NCBI RefSeq assembly: GCF_029639405.1
Contig: NZ_CP121274.1
Location: 558,001-622,000 of the forward strand
DNA: 64,000 nt
DNA from: Microbacterium proteolyticum
Lineage (GTDB): Bacteria > Actinomycetota > Actinomycetes > Actinomycetales > Microbacteriaceae
Reading direction: 5' to 3'
The notes beneath the pieces are model-generated. The model did not search any database, was not told where the DNA came from, and saw only the letters and a program-made list of their open reading frames with translations. This document shows, in pieces, positions 1 through 8,331 of the stretch (position 1 is its first letter; every line of letters begins with the position of its first letter). The translations under genes were made by a program, and so were the position numbers.

Positions 1-392
1 TCGGCAGCCGTGCGCTCTCGGCGGCCACCAACGACCCCGGCACCGCGATCGAGGTCATCGCGGCACTGCAGCGGGTGCTCGCCCACGCGGTGACCACCGA
101 GCCCGACTCCACGGTGCGATACCCCCACGTGCACATCGCCCCGGCGACCCTCGACGAGATCGTCGCCGACGCGTTCCGCCCGCTCGCGCGCGACGGCGCG
201 GCGCAGGTGGAGGTGCAGGTCCGCCTGCAGAAGTGCCTCGCCTCGCTGGCTGCGACCGCGCCCGCCCACGCGGACGTGTTCCGCGATGCCGCCCGCGCGG
301 CGTTCGCCCGCAGTCGACGCGCGCTGGACCGGGCGGACGCCCGGCTGCTGCGCGACACCGTGCGCGCCGCCTGGAACCCTCTCGCGGACTGA
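1..392 (+). CDS. C-terminal part of a DUF2254 membrane protein (5' end outside window)
   Basis: The frame is open from base 3 and ends with TGA at 390-392, so only about the last 129 residues are visible. The stretch RALSAATNDPGTAIEV matches the conserved RALSP-x-NDP-x-TA segment in the C-terminal half of DUF2254 (PF10011) predicted membrane proteins. The membrane helices of that family lie in the N-terminal part, outside this window, and none is seen here. The family has no established function. A strong hairpin follows 12 bases after the stop, and the next gene converges on it. Confidence 0.75.
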   Translation, partial: GSRALSAATNDPGTAIEVIAALQRVLAHAVTTEPDSTVRYPHVHIAPATLDEIVADAFRPLARDGAAQVEVQVRLQKCLASLAATAPAHADVFRDAARAAFARSRRALDRADARLLRDTVRAAWNPLAD

Positions 393-404
393 CGCGCACA
401 GACG

Positions 405-446
405 ACGGCGGCGGCCCCGGACGCACCTGTCCGGGACCGCCGCCGT
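405..446. terminator. Bidirectional hairpin terminator
   Basis: Arms 405-422 and 429-446 pair over 18 bases with one mismatch and a 6-base loop. It sits between the converging DUF2254 and amidase genes. There is no strong T-tract on either side, which is common in high-GC actinobacteria. Confidence 0.8.
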
Positions 447-452
447 GGTGTT

Positions 453-2273
453 CTAGCCCAGCGGGCCGTAGTTCGCCGGCGTCGTGCGAGCGTGGGTCGC
501 CTGCTCGAAGCCGTAGGCCAGACCGAGCAGCGGTCCCTCGGCGAAGTCGCGGCCCAGGAACTCCAGGTTCACGCCTCCCGTCGAGGCCTCGCCCGCGATG
601 CCCTGCCCCATCGGCACCGTGACCGCGGGGAGACCCGTGTTGGGGCTCAGGCGCATGTTGGTCCCGATGGTGCTGTAGGGGTTGCCCGTCGGGTAGACGA
701 CGGCATCCAGGCCCTGGTCGTTCATGAGCGCCGTCATGATCTGCTTGCCCTTCGCCAGCTGCTGGGTGTGCGTCCCCTCCGGTCCCGCCCAGGCCTGGTA
801 GGCCTCTTCGGTCACCGCGGCACGCGTGCCGTAGGGGTTGGTCGCCCGTCCCGGCACGATGTTCGGCGACTGCGAGATGGCCAGGAGGCTCCGCGTGGTC
901 ACGGCCGGGTTGAGGTAGGCGTCGATGTAGTTCTGCAGGTCGTGCCCGAACTCGGGCCCGCTGCCGCTGCCCTCACCGACGATCGCCGCGAATCCCTCGG
1001 GAGCGGCCACCTCGACGAGCGTGGCACCCTGCGCCTCGAAGGTCGCCCGGGCCTCGGCGAACAGGCGCTGGGTCGTGGCGTTGGTTCCCAGCATCGAGGC
1101 GATGTAGCCGATCTTCTTGCCCTGCAGGGAGTCTCCGTCGAGGTAGGCCGTGTAGCTCTCCGGGATCTTGCCGGCCGAGCGGGCCGTGACGGGGTCACCG
1201 GAGTCCTCGCCGACGACGGCATCGAGGGCGACGGCGGCGTCCAGGACGGACCGCGCGATCGGACCTCCCGTGTCCTGCGACAGCGCGAGCGGCACGATGC
1301 CGTCGCGGCTGGCGAGACCGACGGTGGGCCGCACGCCCACCAGCTGGTTGTACGTCGAGGGGATGCGGATCGATCCGCCGGTGTCCGTCCCGAAGCCGAT
1401 GCCGGCGAGGTTCGCCGCGATGGCCGCGCCCGTGCCGCCGCTGGAACCGCCCGAGGTCTGCGTGGTGTCGTAGGGGCTCGAGACCGTGAGCGCCGTCCCG
1501 GCGGGCTGGAACGCCGACCACTGCGACGACAGGTTGATGGCGAACTCGTCCATCGACGCCTTCGCGACGATGACCGCGCCATCGGCGCGCAGACCCTTCA
1601 CCATCGTGGCATCCGTCGTCGTCTGGTTGTCGTTCCAGCATCCGCAGCCCGCGGTCGTGGGCATGTCGACGGTGTTGTAGTTGTCCTTCAGGGCGATCGG
1701 GATGCCGAGCAGCATGCTCGTCATGCCTTTCTCGGCGCGGATCGCGTCGGCCGCGGCCGCGGCCGTCAGCGCGACGTCGCTGGTGGTGATGATCGAGTTC
1801 AGCGGGCGACCGCCGTCCTGGCGCACGACCTTGTCGTACGCGGCGATGCGGTCGAGGTACTGCTGCGTCAGCTCCACCGAGGTCAGCACGCCGGCGTTCA
1901 TCGCGGCCTGCATGGCCACGGCATCCGCCTCGACGATCTCGAACGGGCCGTCGTCGTAGACGATGCGCTCCGAGAGCAGGGCCAGGTCGGATGCCGTGAT
2001 GGCGCCGTCCTCGTCGAGGTCGAGGGCAGAGGTCTGCGCCCAGCCTGCGTCGCTCGCGGACTCACCGATGTTCTCTGCCAGGACGGCCAGATCGGCCGTT
2101 GTCACCTGAGCGTCACCGGTCAGATCGAGCTCGGTGTAGTACGGCGCGAGGAGCGGCGCCGACGCGGCCGCGGGCGCGGGAGCGGCCACCGCAGCCGGGG
2201 CGGTGAACGCGCCGGCCGCGACGACGCCGAGCGTCGCGGTGACGGCGAGGGCGCGGCGGGACAGGGGGGTCAT
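453..2273 (-). CDS. Secreted amidase-signature hydrolase with N-terminal dockerin-like repeats
   Basis: 606 residues. A Sec signal peptide (about 1-31) is followed by two Asp-rich segments (about 48-70 and 84-104: DLTGDAQVTTADLAVL and DLDEDGAITASDLALL). They have the calcium-loop-plus-helix layout of a type I dockerin. The rest is an amidase-signature domain with the Ser-cisSer-Lys triad: Lys196 in IALKDNYN, cis-Ser about 278 in GGSSGG and nucleophile Ser301 in GTDTGGSIR. The family hydrolyses C-N bonds of amides; the substrate here is unknown. The start has a GAAGGA ribosome site. The gene lies 41 bp downstream of a gene for a wall-anchored cohesin-like protein on the same strand, so the two products may dock outside the cell. 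Dockerin assignment is from the repeat pattern; the amidase fold is secure. Confidence 0.88.
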   Translation of the reverse strand: MTPLSRRALAVTATLGVVAAGAFTAPAAVAAPAPAAASAPLLAPYYTELDLTGDAQVTTADLAVLAENIGESASDAGWAQTSALDLDEDGAITASDLALLSERIVYDDGPFEIVEADAVAMQAAMNAGVLTSVELTQQYLDRIAAYDKVVRQDGGRPLNSIITTSDVALTAAAAADAIRAEKGMTSMLLGIPIALKDNYNTVDMPTTAGCGCWNDNQTTTDATMVKGLRADGAVIVAKASMDEFAINLSSQWSAFQPAGTALTVSSPYDTTQTSGGSSGGTGAAIAANLAGIGFGTDTGGSIRIPSTYNQLVGVRPTVGLASRDGIVPLALSQDTGGPIARSVLDAAVALDAVVGEDSGDPVTARSAGKIPESYTAYLDGDSLQGKKIGYIASMLGTNATTQRLFAEARATFEAQGATLVEVAAPEGFAAIVGEGSGSGPEFGHDLQNYIDAYLNPAVTTRSLLAISQSPNIVPGRATNPYGTRAAVTEEAYQAWAGPEGTHTQQLAKGKQIMTALMNDQGLDAVVYPTGNPYSTIGTNMRLSPNTGLPAVTVPMGQGIAGEASTGGVNLEFLGRDFAEGPLLGLAYGFEQATHARTTPANYGPLG

Positions 2274-2314
2274 GGGCGATCCTTCACGAGTCGAGGCAGA
2301 AGAGGCGGACGCGA

Positions 2315-3046
2315 TCATTCGCGCACCCCCTGACGGCGACGGGCGACCAGCACCGCGCCGACCGCGATGAGGGCGACGCCCACGGCTCCCGAGATGAGCC
2401 ACGGGGTGGCGTCGACACCGGTGGTGGCGAGGTCGCTCGCACCGCTCGCCGCCGGCACGGACGACGTGGAGGGCGACGGCGACGGGGACGCCGAGTCGCT
2501 GGGCGAGGCGGACGGCTCCGGCGTGGGGAGCGCCTCGAGCTCGACGGTCTCGGATGCCACGTCGGCCTGCTCGGCGGTCTCGCCGGTCGAGGAGACCAGA
2601 CGCACGGAGGAGAGCTCGACACGGGCCGTGCCCGAGCCGACCGCCCGTAGGGGAACGGTCGCGAGCACGACGGTGCCGGAGAGGCCCGGCGAGGTTCCGA
2701 GCCGCGTGTGCGAGACGGTGATGGTGCCGGGGGCGTCGACGGCCGAGGTGAATCCTCCGTCGGGGCCGACCGGGGCGTCGGCGGACTCGAGCGCCCCCTC
2801 GGTGACCGTGAACACCAGATCGTAGGCATACAGGTCGCTCACGTCGGCGCCGGTGACCGTGGCGAGGACGGTGTCGCCCTCGGTGGCGCTCGAGGACGAC
2901 AGCTCGAGCGTGAAGGTGGCGGCGGGTTCGGCCGCGTGGGCGGCGGTGGCGGCCGCCAACGGCGCGAACAGTGCCAGGGCCGCGGCGATCGCGGCGCTGA
3001 CGCGCCGTGTCGCTCTCGGGGGTGATGCGGGGATGCGTGCAGACAT
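2315..3046 (-). CDS. Cell-wall-anchored cohesin-like domain protein
   Basis: 243 residues. Signal peptide 1-39 (RATRR then a hydrophobic core and AHA-A cleavage). Residues about 43-170 form one beta-rich domain with cohesin-like features: an early G-D-T-V strand, the DLYAYDLVFTV strand where cohesins have their 'a-dF-l-YD' motif, and an SGTVVLATVPLRAVG strand. A Pro/Ser/Glu linker (173-203) leads to LATTG (206-210), a membrane helix (215-235) and an RRR tail, which is a class E-type actinobacterial sortase signal. The only recognisable dockerin in the window is encoded immediately downstream, in the same transcription unit. No catalytic domain is present, so a scaffold role is inferred. A generic Ig-like surface domain is the alternative. 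Confidence 0.75.
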   Translation of the reverse strand: MSARIPASPPRATRRVSAAIAAALALFAPLAAATAAHAAEPAATFTLELSSSSATEGDTVLATVTGADVSDLYAYDLVFTVTEGALESADAPVGPDGGFTSAVDAPGTITVSHTRLGTSPGLSGTVVLATVPLRAVGSGTARVELSSVRLVSSTGETAEQADVASETVELEALPTPEPSASPSDSASPSPSPSTSSVPAASGASDLATTGVDATPWLISGAVGVALIAVGAVLVARRRQGVRE

Positions 3047-3261
3047 GCGGTGGCGAAGCTCCTCGGGGAGGGGACGACGACGAACGCGCGAGCCGGGGTG
3101 GTGGCCGGAGCGGTCGACGGGGGTGCCCCGACCCTTTCAGGCCAGCATGTCCGACAAGTTGCGCCACGTTTCGACGGCGTATCGCGCTGGGCTGCGCAAC
3201 GACGATGCGTCGGGTACGGGTTCGATGTGAATCCGTCGGAGCATCCTCTGCGAGGGAGCGC

Positions 3262-4161
3262 CTAGAGGTCGCGGAGCACCGCGGCGACGCCGCCGTCGGT
3301 CACCGACAGCCCCACCTCGCCGGCCGCCGCGTGCACCTCGGCGGGGCCCTGCTGCATCGCGATCGCGCGACCACCGTGCGACACCGCCCACTGCATCATC
3401 TCGATGTCGTTGCGGCCGTCGCCCATGACGAGGACGTTCTCGGGCGGGATGCCGAGCCACTCTCGCACCAGCTCGAGGGCGGTCGATTTGTTCACACCCT
3501 GCGGTGCGATGTCGAGCCACGCCGTCCAGCCGATCGCGTAGGACACCTGGCTGAGGCCGATGCGCCCGACCAACTCGAGGAAGTCCTTGTCGGTCTTCTC
3601 CGGAGCCACGACGACGACACGGCACACCGGTCGGTGCGAGAGCTCGGCGAAGCTCACCTCGTTCGCGCCCTGCAGGTTCCAGTCGTCGAGGTAGTCGGTG
3701 AACAGCCGCTGACCGTCGGGGAGTTCGACGAGGAAGTGCGCGTCGTGCAGGTGCTCGCCCAGCAGCGTCAGGACTTCGGTCGGGTCGAACGTTTCGACGT
3801 GCGCGCGCTCGTACTCCGCGGCATCCGGTCCCCCGACCCGGCGCATGACGATCGCGCCGTTCGAGCACACCGCGTATTCGGGATGGATGCCGAGGAGCGC
3901 CATGACCGTGTGGGTGCTGTCCCAGCTGCGGCCGGTGGCGAGCATGACCTCGTGGCCCTGCTGCTGGGCGTGGCGCACGGCATCCACGACTCCGGGGCTG
4001 AGCGACTCGTCCTCGAGGAGGACGGTGCCGTCGATGTCGAGCGCGATGAGCATGCGCCCGACGGGAGCGGTGCGGGCGATGTCGGCCACGACCTCGGCCG
4101 CCTCGTCCTGCGGCGACGCGTCGACGTCTCCGATGCGGGGCAGGGCGGCCTCGTCGGTCAC
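3262..4161 (-). CDS. HAD-superfamily Cof-type (IIB) phosphatase
   Basis: 299 residues. HAD motif I is DIDGT (Asp42, Asp44), motif II lies in the ATGRSWDS region, motif III is the lysine of GVNKSTAL and motif IV is GDGRNDIEM. The large alpha/beta cap between motifs II and III is that of the IIB/Cof group, which dephosphorylates sugar phosphates or flavin-type cofactors; the substrate cannot be read from sequence. The ATG overlaps the serS stop (ATGA), so translation is probably coupled. An internal Met37 just before [10 protein letters not shown] would give the usual family length, and the 36-residue acidic lead is not conserved in the family as I know it. Confidence 0.85.
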   Translation of the reverse strand: MTDEAALPRIGDVDASPQDEAAEVVADIARTAPVGRMLIALDIDGTVLLEDESLSPGVVDAVRHAQQQGHEVMLATGRSWDSTHTVMALLGIHPEYAVCSNGAIVMRRVGGPDAAEYERAHVETFDPTEVLTLLGEHLHDAHFLVELPDGQRLFTDYLDDWNLQGANEVSFAELSHRPVCRVVVVAPEKTDKDFLELVGRIGLSQVSYAIGWTAWLDIAPQGVNKSTALELVREWLGIPPENVLVMGDGRNDIEMMQWAVSHGGRAIAMQQGPAEVHAAAGEVGLSVTDGGVAAVLRDL

Positions 4162-5426
4162 GCGATGGGCTCCATGACCTCGAGTCCGCCGAGATACGGC
4201 CGGAGCACCTCGGGCACCGTCACCGACCCGTCGGCGCGCTGATGGGTCTCCAGCAGCGCGACGATCCAGCGCGTGGTGGCGAGCGTGCCGTTCAGCGTCG
4301 CGACCGGCTGCGTCTTACCGCCGTCGGCCGGGCGGAAGCGGGTGTCGAGGCGACGCGCCTGGTACGTGGTGCAGTTCGAGGTGCTCGTGAGCTCGCGGTA
4401 CGCGTCCTGCGTGGGCACCCAGGCCTCGATGTCGAACTTGCGCGCGGCGCTGGAACCGAGGTCGCCGGCGGCGACGTCGATCACGCGATACGCGAGCCCG
4501 AGGTCCTGCAGCATGCCCTCCTGCATCGCGACGAGACGGTCGTGCTCGGCCTCGGCATCCGCCGGGTCGGTGTAGACGAACATCTCGAGCTTGTTGAACT
4601 GGTGCACGCGGATGATGCCGCGGGTGTCCTTGCCGTAGGAGCCGGCCTCGCTGCGGTAGCAGGTGGACCATCCGGCGTAGCGCTTCGCGCCGCGCTCCAG
4701 GTCGAGGATCTCGTCCATGTGGTAGCCGGCGAGGGGGACCTCGCTCGTTCCCACGAGGTAGAGGTCCTCCTTCGGCAGGTGGTAGACCTCGTCGGCGTGC
4801 TGGCCGAGGAATCCGGTGCCGCGCATGACCTCGGGGCGCACGAGCGTCGGCGGGATCATCGGCGTGAAGCCGGCCTGCAGCGCCCGGTCGAGCGCCAGGG
4901 TCATGAGCGCGAGCTCGAGGCGTGCGCCGATGCCGGTCAGGAAGTAGAAGCGGCTGCCCGACACCTTCGTGCCGCGCTCCATGTCGATGGCGCCGAGCTT
5001 CTCGCCCAGGGCCAGGTGGTCGAGCGGCTCGAAGTCGAACGTCGGGACCTCGCCGTGGGTGCGGAGGGTGACGAAGTCCTCCTCGCCCCCGGCGGGGACG
5101 CCCTCGAGCACGATGTTCTCGATCCGGGCGAGAGCCGCCTCCGCGGCTTCCTCTGCGCCGGTCACCGCGTGCTGGGCGGCCTTGACCTTCTCGCTGAGCT
5201 CTTTCGCTTCGGCCACGAGCGCGGGCTTCTCGTCCTTCGGCGCCTTGGCGACCTTCTTGCCGTGCGCGTTCTGCGCGGCGCGGAGTTCCTCGAACGTCGT
5301 GATCGCCTGACGGCGCTGACGGTCGGCCTCGAGCGCCTCGTCGACCGACGCGGGCGACTCCCCGCGCGCGATCTGGGAGCGCTTCACCAGTTCGGGATCT
5401 TCACGCAGCAGAGTCAGGTCGATCAC
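4158..5426 (-). CDS. serS: Seryl-tRNA synthetase
   Basis: 422 residues, the usual bacterial SerRS length. [18 protein letters not shown] is the typical N-terminus, followed by the tRNA-binding long coiled-coil arm (about 30-105). The class II catalytic core follows, with motif 2 ([22 protein letters not shown]) and motif 3 ([14 protein letters not shown]). It charges tRNA-Ser, and SelC where present, in the cytosol. The start is GTG at 5424-5426 with a TAGGAT hexamer exactly six bases upstream on the coding strand, so the transcript may be leaderless. First gene of a two-gene unit with the HAD phosphatase. Confidence 0.97.
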   Translation of the reverse strand: MIDLTLLREDPELVKRSQIARGESPASVDEALEADRQRRQAITTFEELRAAQNAHGKKVAKAPKDEKPALVAEAKELSEKVKAAQHAVTGAEEAAEAALARIENIVLEGVPAGGEEDFVTLRTHGEVPTFDFEPLDHLALGEKLGAIDMERGTKVSGSRFYFLTGIGARLELALMTLALDRALQAGFTPMIPPTLVRPEVMRGTGFLGQHADEVYHLPKEDLYLVGTSEVPLAGYHMDEILDLERGAKRYAGWSTCYRSEAGSYGKDTRGIIRVHQFNKLEMFVYTDPADAEAEHDRLVAMQEGMLQDLGLAYRVIDVAAGDLGSSAARKFDIEAWVPTQDAYRELTSTSNCTTYQARRLDTRFRPADGGKTQPVATLNGTLATTRWIVALLETHQRADGSVTVPEVLRPYLGGLEVMEPIA

Positions 5427-5466
5427 GCGTCCATCCTACGGTCGGCTCCGGCCGCACTTTCCCGCG

Positions 5467-6618
5467 TCACGACCCGGCGGCCGCGGGGTCCAGCGCCTTC
5501 GTCACGGCGAGCACGTCCGCGTACTGCCCTTCGATCGCCGCACGGCGCGCAAAGGCGTCGGCGTCCGCCGCCTCGACGGCGGCGACACGCTGATCGAGGT
5601 CGGCGTGACGGGCGTCGAGGTCGGCCAGTCGGCCGGCCAGCGCTTCCTGCCACGTCCCGCTGTGCAGGACGCCGTCCGCCCCCATCCAGTCCTGTCTCCA
5701 CTGCGCCCGCTCCTCGGGGGCGAGGGAGTTGTACCGGTCGGCATCCTGTTGGTAGATCTTGCGGTCGCGCTCGTAGGCCTCCCGCTCGGCGTCGAGCTGC
5801 GCGCGCTGGGTCGCGGCATCCGTCATGGCCTGCACGAGGGCCGCATCGGCCTGCTCGTACTCGGAGATGAGCCCGTCCACCTCGGCGGTCACGCGATGAT
5901 CGACCTCGACGAGCGCGGCACGATCGGTGAAGTACCGCGCGTAGACCGCCTCGAGCTCGGGATCGAAGCCGCCCTCCGGCCGCACCTGAGACCCCAGGTA
6001 GGCGAACAGCTCGGTGTCGCGGTTCTCCTCGTGGTCGCCGACCGACCAGTCGATCTGCTGACGGACGGGGTCGTCGGGCGCGACGCCGTCGAGGGCTGTG
6101 TGCAGCATGTCGCGCACGTGCCACACCTCCCCCGAGCCGAGCCGGTCGAACGCGGCGTGCAAGAGCTCGTGCGCGAGGGTCGTGACGGCCGCGTCGGCCA
6201 CGCGCGGGTCGGTCGGGACGAAGACGAGGATCCCCGCGAGGCTGTAGCACCCGGCCACCGCGTGATCGTCCGCCGTGTCCGTGACCCCGCAGGAGCGCTG
6301 CAGGTCGTCGCCGTGTGCGGACCTCGCGCCGACGAGCGTGAGCAGCTTCCGCCCGTCGTCGGTCAGGAACGCGCGGTCGGCGACCGCGGAGATGTCGCCC
6401 GCGAGGGTTCTCGGCCCGACCCAGCCCTCGACCTGGGCGACCAGCGCGCGATCGGCGCCGGTGGAAACGACGACGATCGTGACCAGCAGCAGCGCCACGG
6501 CCACGATGCCGGACCCGACCAGGGTCCGGCGACGACGGCGCGACCGTGCGAGCGAGGCGAACGGCTCGGTGTCGACGGGCCGCCGCGACCGCGGCGGCGG
6601 CTGCTCGAACAGGGTCAC
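5467..6618 (-). CDS. Membrane-anchored zincin-like protein of unknown function
   Basis: 383 residues. A basic Arg/Ser-rich head (about 10-31) precedes one membrane helix (33-53), giving an N-in, C-out topology. The extracellular part holds HELLHAAF (150-157), a perfect HExxH zinc-binding motif. NRDTELFAYLGSQ lies about 45 residues later; its Glu could be a third ligand as in gluzincins. Two cysteines (about 110 and 124) flank a short loop. The C-terminal third (about 235-370) is a charged coiled coil rich in Ala, Asp, Glu and Arg. I do not recognise a named family; a peptidase or peptidase-like wall protein is inferred. GTG start with TAGCGT six bases upstream. Transcribed away from the lipid kinase gene. 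Confidence 0.7.
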   Translation of the reverse strand: MTLFEQPPPRSRRPVDTEPFASLARSRRRRRTLVGSGIVAVALLLVTIVVVSTGADRALVAQVEGWVGPRTLAGDISAVADRAFLTDDGRKLLTLVGARSAHGDDLQRSCGVTDTADDHAVAGCYSLAGILVFVPTDPRVADAAVTTLAHELLHAAFDRLGSGEVWHVRDMLHTALDGVAPDDPVRQQIDWSVGDHEENRDTELFAYLGSQVRPEGGFDPELEAVYARYFTDRAALVEVDHRVTAEVDGLISEYEQADAALVQAMTDAATQRAQLDAEREAYERDRKIYQQDADRYNSLAPEERAQWRQDWMGADGVLHSGTWQEALAGRLADLDARHADLDQRVAAVEAADADAFARRAAIEGQYADVLAVTKALDPAAAGS

Positions 6619-6745
6619 GGGCGAACGCTAGACCCGCGCGGAGAACGGCGGAGGGCGGCATCCTGAACAGTGCCCGCCACGGCCTCCCGGTCAACCCCCG
6701 GTCGCGGGAACGGAAGCGCGCGTGGGCGGTCCTATGGTGGATGCC

Positions 6746-8026
6746 ATGGCCGACCCCCAAGAACCGCGCGACGACGCGGACGCCCCCGTCTCCCCCGAGG
6801 CCGAGAAGGACCGGGCGGCGTCGGAAGGCTCGCACGACGACTTCCACGCGGCGACCCTGCGTGAGGAGGAGGAGTCCGACACCGTCGCGGCCGACGAGCC
6901 CGACCCCAAGGACGCGGCCCAGCCCGACGACGTCATCCACGAGCCCGGCGACGTCGATTCCGACACCTCGGACGACACGTCCGGCGAGGCCGTGCGGGTC
7001 TCCGCCGACGGCGACGATGCGCCGATCGACGCCGAGCCCACCGACAAGAAGCGCGCCGCGCTCGTCTACAACCCGACGAAGGTCGACCCCGACGCCCTGC
7101 GCGCGCGCGTCGGCGAGCTCTCGGCCGAGGCCGGATGGGCCGACCCGCTGTTCTACGAGACCACCGTCGACGACCTCGGCGACCTCGCGACCCGCGCCGC
7201 CCTGGAAGAGAAGGTGGATGCCGTGCTCGTCGCCGGCGGCGACGGCACCGTCCGCGCCGTGGCCGAGGCGCTGACCTCGACCGGCATCCCGCTGACGATC
7301 GTCCCGAGCGGCACCGGCAACCTCCTCGCCCGCAACCTCAACCTGCCGCTCGACGACGCCGACGCGATGATCCGCGCGACGTTCGACGGCAAGGTGCACG
7401 CCACCGACACCGGGATCGCCCGGATCCGCCGCGCGGACGGGACGGTCGAGGAGCACGGCTTCGTCGTCATGGCCGGCATGGGCCTGGATGCCGCGATGAT
7501 CCAGAACACCCGCCCCGAACTGAAGAAGTCGGTGGGCTGGGTGGCGTACGTCGACGGTGCGGCGCGGTCGCTGGTCAACGCCAAACCGTTCCGCGTCATG
7601 TACCAGCTCGACGGACACGGCCACCGCCTTCACTCCGCCAAGGTGCAGAGCGTGCTGTTCGCCAACTGCGGCGCCCTGCCCGGCGGGGTCGCCCTGATCC
7701 CCGACGCCTCCATCGCCGACGGCGTGCTCGACGTCGCCGTCATCCAGCCGACCGGCCCCTTCGGGTGGCTCGGCGTCTGGCGCAAGATCTGGTGGGACAA
7801 CTCGGTGCTGCGGCGCTTCCGCGCCGGCCGCCGGGTGCTCGAGCGTCGCCGCGACTCCTCGGTGCGCTACCTGCGCGGCACCGGCATCGAACTCGCCACG
7901 GCTCCCGCCCAGCCCATCGAGCTGGACGGCGACGAGTTCGGTGAGGCGACCCGCATCTACTCGCGCGTCGTCGAAGGCGGCCTGCAGGTGAACCTGCCCG
8001 CCGGCCACGACACGTCGTCGCTGTAG
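6746..8026 (+). CDS. Diacylglycerol/sphingosine kinase family lipid kinase
   Basis: 426 residues. The first ~105 are a low-complexity acidic extension (Asp, Glu, Ala, Pro) with no fold visible. From ALVYNPTKVDPD on it is a DAGK_cat/LCB5 domain with the nucleotide-binding VAGGDGTVRAVAEAL motif and the PSGTGNLLARNL motif that follows it, then the C-terminal beta-sandwich ending in the conserved ELDGDEFGEA segment. Members phosphorylate diacylglycerol or other lipids from ATP at the membrane. I chose the ATG at 6746 because a TATGGT -10-like hexamer ends seven bases before it. In-frame GTG 6722 and ATG 6734 are alternatives lacking such support. Confidence 0.88.
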   Translation: MADPQEPRDDADAPVSPEAEKDRAASEGSHDDFHAATLREEEESDTVAADEPDPKDAAQPDDVIHEPGDVDSDTSDDTSGEAVRVSADGDDAPIDAEPTDKKRAALVYNPTKVDPDALRARVGELSAEAGWADPLFYETTVDDLGDLATRAALEEKVDAVLVAGGDGTVRAVAEALTSTGIPLTIVPSGTGNLLARNLNLPLDDADAMIRATFDGKVHATDTGIARIRRADGTVEEHGFVVMAGMGLDAAMIQNTRPELKKSVGWVAYVDGAARSLVNAKPFRVMYQLDGHGHRLHSAKVQSVLFANCGALPGGVALIPDASIADGVLDVAVIQPTGPFGWLGVWRKIWWDNSVLRRFRAGRRVLERRRDSSVRYLRGTGIELATAPAQPIELDGDEFGEATRIYSRVVEGGLQVNLPAGHDTSSL

Positions 8027-8147
8027 GCGGCGCTGCCCTGCGCGGTGCTGCGGTGCGCGGTGCTGCCCTGCACGGTGCTGCGGTGCTGCGGTGCGCGGTG
8101 CTGCGGTGCGCGGTGCTGCCGTGCGCGGTGCTGCCCTGCCCGGTGGC
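8027..8147. repeat. Imperfect GC-rich tandem repeat (gcggtgctg unit)
   Basis: Directly after the kinase stop the word gcggtgctg recurs about nine times with short spacers such as ccctgc and cggtgc. It is not part of a credible gene. With the palindromic element that follows it makes up most of the 305-base gap before the photolyase gene. Confidence 0.7.
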
Positions 8148-8225
8148 CCAGATCACGTGATCTGGACGAGATCACCCGCCGTGGCGCGTAACGACGGGTG
8201 ATCTCGGCCACTTCACGTGACCTGG
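8148..8225. repeat. Nested palindromic intergenic element (GATCAC type)
   Basis: Starts with a perfect 18-bp palindrome (8148-8165, centre CACGTG) and ends with an imperfect copy of it (8208-8225). In between, an 11-bp perfect inverted repeat (8168-8178 with 8195-8205). The word GATCAC occurs at 8151 and 8170 and its inverse at 8198 and 8217, all mirror-symmetric about 8186.5 with 19-base spacing on both sides. It lies between the kinase and photolyase genes and may act as a terminator or protein-binding site. Confidence 0.7.
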
Positions 8226-8331
8226 CACCGCACTGGGCCACCACGGGGCGCCGGAGCGGAGCCGGGCGGCAGGCGCGGCCGCGGCGTGTCAAGCCCGGCA
8301 GCGCGGAACGACGGCTGGATAGCGTCGCTGC

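Noticed and set aside
453..3167. A single 904-residue reading frame through the amidase and back over the cohesin gene
   Set aside because: Only the part up to 2273 has sensible composition; the upstream part is Arg/His-rich shadow translation of the cohesin gene, and a signal peptide and ribosome site lie at 2273.
5423..8008. 861-residue minus-strand reading frame over the zincin-like and lipid kinase genes
   Set aside because: It is the antisense of a clear DAGK_cat gene and overlaps the zincin gene in another frame; composition is shadow-like.
8027..8147. Possible small cysteine-rich peptide gene in the gcggtgctg repeats
   Set aside because: No start signal, and the period drifts between frames.
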